Assembly: GCA_013140985.1 (NCBI GenBank)
Contig: JABFRU010000029.1
Coordinates: 23,540 to 87,539 of the forward strand
Length of the DNA: 64,000 nt
Origin: Chitinophagaceae bacterium
GTDB lineage: Bacteria > Bacteroidota > Bacteroidia > Chitinophagales > Chitinophagaceae
Direction of reading: 5' to 3'
Part shown: one piece after another, positions 61,007-64,000 of the stretch
Layout of the letters: every line of letters starts with the position of its first letter
Numbering within the stretch: position 1 is the stretch's first letter
Translations under genes and position numbers: made by a program
The notes under the pieces: model-generated
What the model was told of the DNA's origin: nothing
The model's input: only the letters and a program-made list of their open reading frames with translations
The model's database searches: none

Positions 61007-62231
61007 GTTTTAAAAGATAATATTTACGAACGAGCCAAAAACTGGCAGCTGCCATTATAGTATAAGTGATCATACTTGTATAGGCAGCGCCTTCGGCCCC
61101 ATATTGTTTGACAAAGAAAAAATTCAAAGATAAACTGATCACCATGCCCAATATGGCGATCAGCATGATCTCCCGGTTCTTCTGGAGATATAGAAGATAT
61201 GCCTGGAAAGCATTATAGATGCCCCACATAAAATAACCGGCACAAAGCAAGTAAGCATATTTTTTTGCACCTGCATATTCGCCACTGATGAAAAAATTGA
61301 ACAGGAAAGGTATGCCAATAAAAATAAGGCCCACGGTTGCAGCACATGCAAGGATATACCAGTATGTTGTTTTGTGGATCCTGTGCTTTAACCCTTCCGA
61401 CATCCTTTTGAATATATGTGGCTGGTAGGCGCTGTTCATAGATATAACTACCAGGAAGATGATCATTGCTATTTGTCCGCCTAAACCATATAAGCCCACC
61501 TCCCGGGTTCCTTTTTGCACATACGAATCGATGAAATATCGATCAGAGGAATTCATGATAAAAATGCTGAGTCTTTCAAAGATGAAAGGAAAACTCAGCA
61601 GGAATATTCTTCTGACCAATGGCCAGTCGATTTTTTTCTCGATCAGTTTCCATCGGTAAAAACAATAAATGGAAATAACCCCTAATAATAAAGGCCCTAC
61701 TGCTGCTGATCCTAACCTTCCCTGCCACGACCAATGCAATGACAGGACAAATAAAATTGTCAGCAATATCTCCGCTACATTTTTTCCTACTGCAAAAAAT
61801 GCGAACTGGTAGGGTTTATTATTGTTGCGGGTGATCATCGCTGAAGTATCATTTATCATGATCCACCAGACAGAAAGCGGCATCGCCCATATCCATACAT
61901 TTGAGACTTTTAAAAGCTGTGACAGCGGATTTTGAAATACAATACATAGTATGGTAAAAATGCCGAGGCTGATCAGCGGGATGACCTGTGCGTTGCTGAA
62001 ATAAAAACTATAGGACTCATGCGAACGTTTGAAATACTCCACCGATAGAGGATACAATATCCCCATAGTGATGAATGGCGTCAATAAATTCAGGAATGAA
62101 CTGTATAAATATATCCTTCCATAGTCAGCAGGTTCGATATAATGCGTAAGCATCGAGGTAATGACAAACGAAAGAACTGCATTAATAGCCGTTACCCCGA
62201 AATAGATCAATAACTGTTTACGCAGCCGCAC
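60999..62231 (-). CDS. Polysaccharide flippase, Wzx/MOP superfamily
   Basis: A 410-residue protein with about twelve membrane helices. The N-terminus QLLIYFGVTAINAVLSFVITSMLTHYIEPADYGRIYLYSS is characteristic of polysaccharide-export/MATE-type flippases, and ERLSIFIMNSSDRYFIDSYV and GAEGAAYTSMITYTIMAAASF are typical later helices. It moves the lipid-linked repeat unit across the inner membrane. Its N-terminus lies 2 bases after the second FkbM gene, and its C-terminal coding end overlaps the first FkbM gene by 8 bases. Confidence 0.9.
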   Translation of the reverse strand: MRLRKQLLIYFGVTAINAVLSFVITSMLTHYIEPADYGRIYLYSSFLNLLTPFITMGILYPLSVEYFKRSHESYSFYFSNAQVIPLISLGIFTILCIVFQNPLSQLLKVSNVWIWAMPLSVWWIMINDTSAMITRNNNKPYQFAFFAVGKNVAEILLTILFVLSLHWSWQGRLGSAAVGPLLLGVISIYCFYRWKLIEKKIDWPLVRRIFLLSFPFIFERLSIFIMNSSDRYFIDSYVQKGTREVGLYGLGGQIAMIIFLVVISMNSAYQPHIFKRMSEGLKHRIHKTTYWYILACAATVGLIFIGIPFLFNFFISGEYAGAKKYAYLLCAGYFMWGIYNAFQAYLLYLQKNREIMLIAILGMVISLSLNFFFVKQYGAEGAAYTSMITYTIMAAASFWLVRKYYLLKHE

Positions 62232-62233
62232 AA

Positions 62234-63178
62234 TTATCGTTTATATGGATCATGTTGGGTTGAAAGGGTTTTCTCAACAAATTCATCCATGTATTTATAT
62301 GGGATAAAATTGTGTTCACTTTTATATTGGGAAAAAAGGAAATTGGGCCATACATCAAAATCATACAATTTATCCATCCGTACAAGCCCTTCTTCACCTA
62401 CGAAGTATATGTTGTAGCCGAATTTTACTGCGAACTCGTTAAAGAAAGCAACTTTATCTTCGTCAAGAGATATTTCCACTAAGAATGGGGGCCTGTTTGC
62501 TGCAAAAAAGTTCATACTTCCCCTGAACATATTTATTTCATAGGATTCTACATCACATTTAAAAAAATCGATCTGCCCTACTTCGGTAGATAATTTATCC
62601 AATGTGGTCTGGGGTACTTCTGTTTTTTTCCAATGAACCCGGTCATATATCCTCCCGCCATGATCTTTCACTGCAGAGCTTACATCCGAGACACTGTTGT
62701 CATCCGGCACATAAAAAGTGATCGTATCTTCTGTTTCGCCCAGTGCTACTTTCTTTATTTCGACATTTGTACAACTGTTCATGTTGAGGTTCTGCTCAAG
62801 CCTCGTAATATTGGCCGGGTAGGGCTCAATTGCATATATCTTAATGTCCGGACATTTTTTACTTACTATTATTGAGTGAAGACCAGTGTTCGCACCTATA
62901 TCCATGATTTGCTTAGATCTTTTTGAGAAAGCACACATCAACCCGAGAATTTTAAATTCGTGGTAATGCATACCATAATAATAATAGTAGGCCTGTGTGT
63001 CATCACACCTGTTATATATTTTAAAGTCAATACCGTCATAATGGCCTTTGATAGTTCCCGAAACCGGCCATCTTTTACGTAATGCAAAAGATGATCGCTG
63101 CATAGATCTTATTACATTCCGTACGATGTAATTAACAGGAACGATCTTTCTGATACGGGCCAGTAATTTTCTGATCAT
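62234..63178 (-). CDS. FkbM-family methyltransferase (second)
   Basis: A 314-residue protein with a helical, basic N-terminal region (MIRKLLARIRKIVPVNYIVRNVI) and the FkbM catalytic domain: IMDIGANTGLHSIIVSK near residue 87, IYAIEPYPANITRLEQNL, and FFKCDVESYEINMFRGSM near residue 205. It is longer than the neighbour at 60230-61006 and not a close duplicate. It may O-methylate a different sugar or the lipid-linked end. It is 32 bases after the WlbA-like gene. Confidence 0.88.
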   Translation of the reverse strand: MIRKLLARIRKIVPVNYIVRNVIRSMQRSSFALRKRWPVSGTIKGHYDGIDFKIYNRCDDTQAYYYYYGMHYHEFKILGLMCAFSKRSKQIMDIGANTGLHSIIVSKKCPDIKIYAIEPYPANITRLEQNLNMNSCTNVEIKKVALGETEDTITFYVPDDNSVSDVSSAVKDHGGRIYDRVHWKKTEVPQTTLDKLSTEVGQIDFFKCDVESYEINMFRGSMNFFAANRPPFLVEISLDEDKVAFFNEFAVKFGYNIYFVGEEGLVRMDKLYDFDVWPNFLFSQYKSEHNFIPYKYMDEFVEKTLSTQHDPYKR

Positions 63179-63210
63179 AAGAATTTATAGAATACTTTAA
63201 TAAAGCAATC

Positions 63211-64000
63211 TCAGGAGCTATTGCTTCTTATATCATGAAGCAACTGGATCACTTTTCTTGTTTCCGGGAGTCTGACGCCTTTTCCCGAGAGAATCTCCCG
63301 GTATGATCCTGTATGCAGTTCGTTGAATCCGTCATTGAATTTCACTTCTTCTCCATCAATAACAAGAGAACGGTAACTTGAATGACCATTGCTTTTTGCT
63401 TCCGGCGGAAGTTGTTCCGCATCGATGCTCAGCAACCAGTTGACCTCTGCATTTGAAAATTCAAGTTTACCCGAAGCGGTCTTGCTGTCATGCCTGCCAA
63501 CAATATTTTTCTTTACTTCGCCAAATATCCAGAGCAGGATATCAAAAAAATGAATACCAATATTGGTGGCAATGCCGCCGCTTTTGTCAATATCCCCTTT
63601 CCAGCTTGACTGGTACCAATTGCCTCTTGCCGTGATATATTTCAGACCGACAGCATATTTTTTTCCATCACCGCCTGTAAGGATCTTTTCCCGCAAGGCG
63701 ATAATAGCAGGATGTAACCGCAACTGGAGAATGCTGTACACTTTTTTTCCTGTTTCTTTTTCCATCTCTGCCAGCGCATCCACATTCCAGGGATTCAGTA
63801 CAACTGGCTTTTCGCAGATCACATCAGCACCGATCCGCATACCGAAGCGTACATGTGCGTCATGCAGGTAATTGGGACTGCACACACTCACATAATCGAT
63901 CGCCTGGCCGCTGCGCCGGAGTTTTTCGCAATACCTGTCAAACCGTTCAAACTCTGTAAAAAAATTGGCGCCGGGAAAATAGCTATCCAGTATTCCTACT
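63211..64000 (-). CDS. WlbA-like Gfo/Idh/MocA oxidoreductase (N-terminus off the window)
   Basis: The frame is open to base 64000, so at least 263 C-terminal residues are present and the N-terminal Rossmann motif lies outside. IDYVSVCSPNYLHDAHVRFGMRIGADVICEKPVVLNPWNVDAL contains the EKP lysine motif, and SILQLRLHPAIIAL follows. Both strongly resemble WbpB/WlbA, which oxidises UDP-GlcNAc-uronate at C3 before amination to 2,3-diamino sugars. This suggests that the cluster makes a 2,3-diacetamido-uronic acid, with the partner aminotransferase and acetyltransferase probably beyond the right edge. Confidence 0.88.
   Translation of the reverse strand, partial: VGILDSYFPGANFFTEFERFDRYCEKLRRSGQAIDYVSVCSPNYLHDAHVRFGMRIGADVICEKPVVLNPWNVDALAEMEKETGKKVYSILQLRLHPAIIALREKILTGGDGKKYAVGLKYITARGNWYQSSWKGDIDKSGGIATNIGIHFFDILLWIFGEVKKNIVGRHDSKTASGKLEFSNAEVNWLLSIDAEQLPPEAKSNGHSSYRSLVIDGEEVKFNDGFNELHTGSYREILSGKGVRLPETRKVIQLLHDIRSNSS

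Noticed and set aside
33166..64000. Exosortase / PEP-CTERM system, suggested by the DUF3473-like deacetylase and AsnB-type genes
   Set aside because: No exosortase-like membrane protein and no PEP-CTERM tails are seen in any gene of the cluster.
1..64000. CRISPR arrays, insertion sequences, prophage or integrase genes
   Set aside because: No regularly spaced direct repeats of CRISPR size and no transposase, integrase or phage structural frames were found.

Overview
The window comes from a Bacteroidota chromosome, most likely a Chitinophagaceae-type gliding or T9SS-bearing organism. The evidence is a gldKLMN cluster, TonB-dependent receptors, DUF4271 and DUF6089 family proteins, a carotenoid operon, AT-rich intergenic DNA with TAnnTTTG-type -7 promoter elements, and weak Shine-Dalgarno sequences. 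There are no phage genes, insertion sequences, CRISPR arrays or rRNA genes. One tRNA gene, tRNA-Arg(CCG), is present. The species assignment is inference.

Region by region. (1) 1-4.4 kb, minus strand: gldK-gldL-gldM-gldN, the motor and ring core of the type IX secretion and gliding machine, with gldN cut by the left edge. A terminator-like hairpin lies between gldK and gldL. (2) 4.5-18.5 kb: housekeeping and envelope genes. They are a thioredoxin-fold DUF255 protein, hemD, a DUF4271 membrane protein, a BamA/TamA-like barrel, hemW (TTG start), two tiny membrane proteins, gpsA, a TolC/membrane-fusion pair without a visible permease, a PLP-dependent sulfur amino acid enzyme and an APC permease. 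(3) 18.5-27 kb: two TonB-dependent receptors, one of them BtuB-like behind a cobalamin riboswitch, followed by a small Cys-rich CWC protein, marC, tRNA-Arg, a phospholipase-D/cardiolipin-synthase-like protein and a BON-domain protein. (4) 27-33.1 kb, minus strand: a complete carotenoid operon in the order ECF sigma factor, crtI, crtB, idi, crtZ, crtY. It sits behind a MerR-type regulator with a CarH-like B12-binding domain. Repeated TTGTTTAAC boxes overlap the predicted sigma/crt promoter. crtY has no ATG, GTG or TTG start that would keep its FAD-binding motif. (5) 33.2-64 kb, minus strand: a very large surface-polysaccharide cluster. It holds a CpsB-type phosphatase, an initiating sugar transferase, nucleotide-sugar enzymes (LegC-like aminotransferase, UDP-sugar dehydrogenase, two SDR epimerases, WlbA-like dehydrogenase cut by the right edge), a Wzx flippase, a Wzy-like polymerase candidate, six glycosyltransferases, two asparagine-synthase-like amidotransferases, two formyltransferase-fold proteins, two polysaccharide deacetylases, six methyltransferases including two of the FkbM family, an acetyltransferase and a transglutaminase-like membrane protein.

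How they fit together. The B12 riboswitch/BtuB unit would supply cobalamin. The nearby CarH-like repressor needs adenosylcobalamin to sense light and would gate the carotenoid operon. The polysaccharide cluster has uronic-acid-forming dehydrogenases together with two AsnB homologues and two formyltransferases, which suggests a heavily modified polymer with uronamide and/or N-formyl amino sugars. Palindromic REP-like elements (GC-rich hairpins) are scattered through this half and create false N-terminal extensions and read-through tails in the genes they touch.
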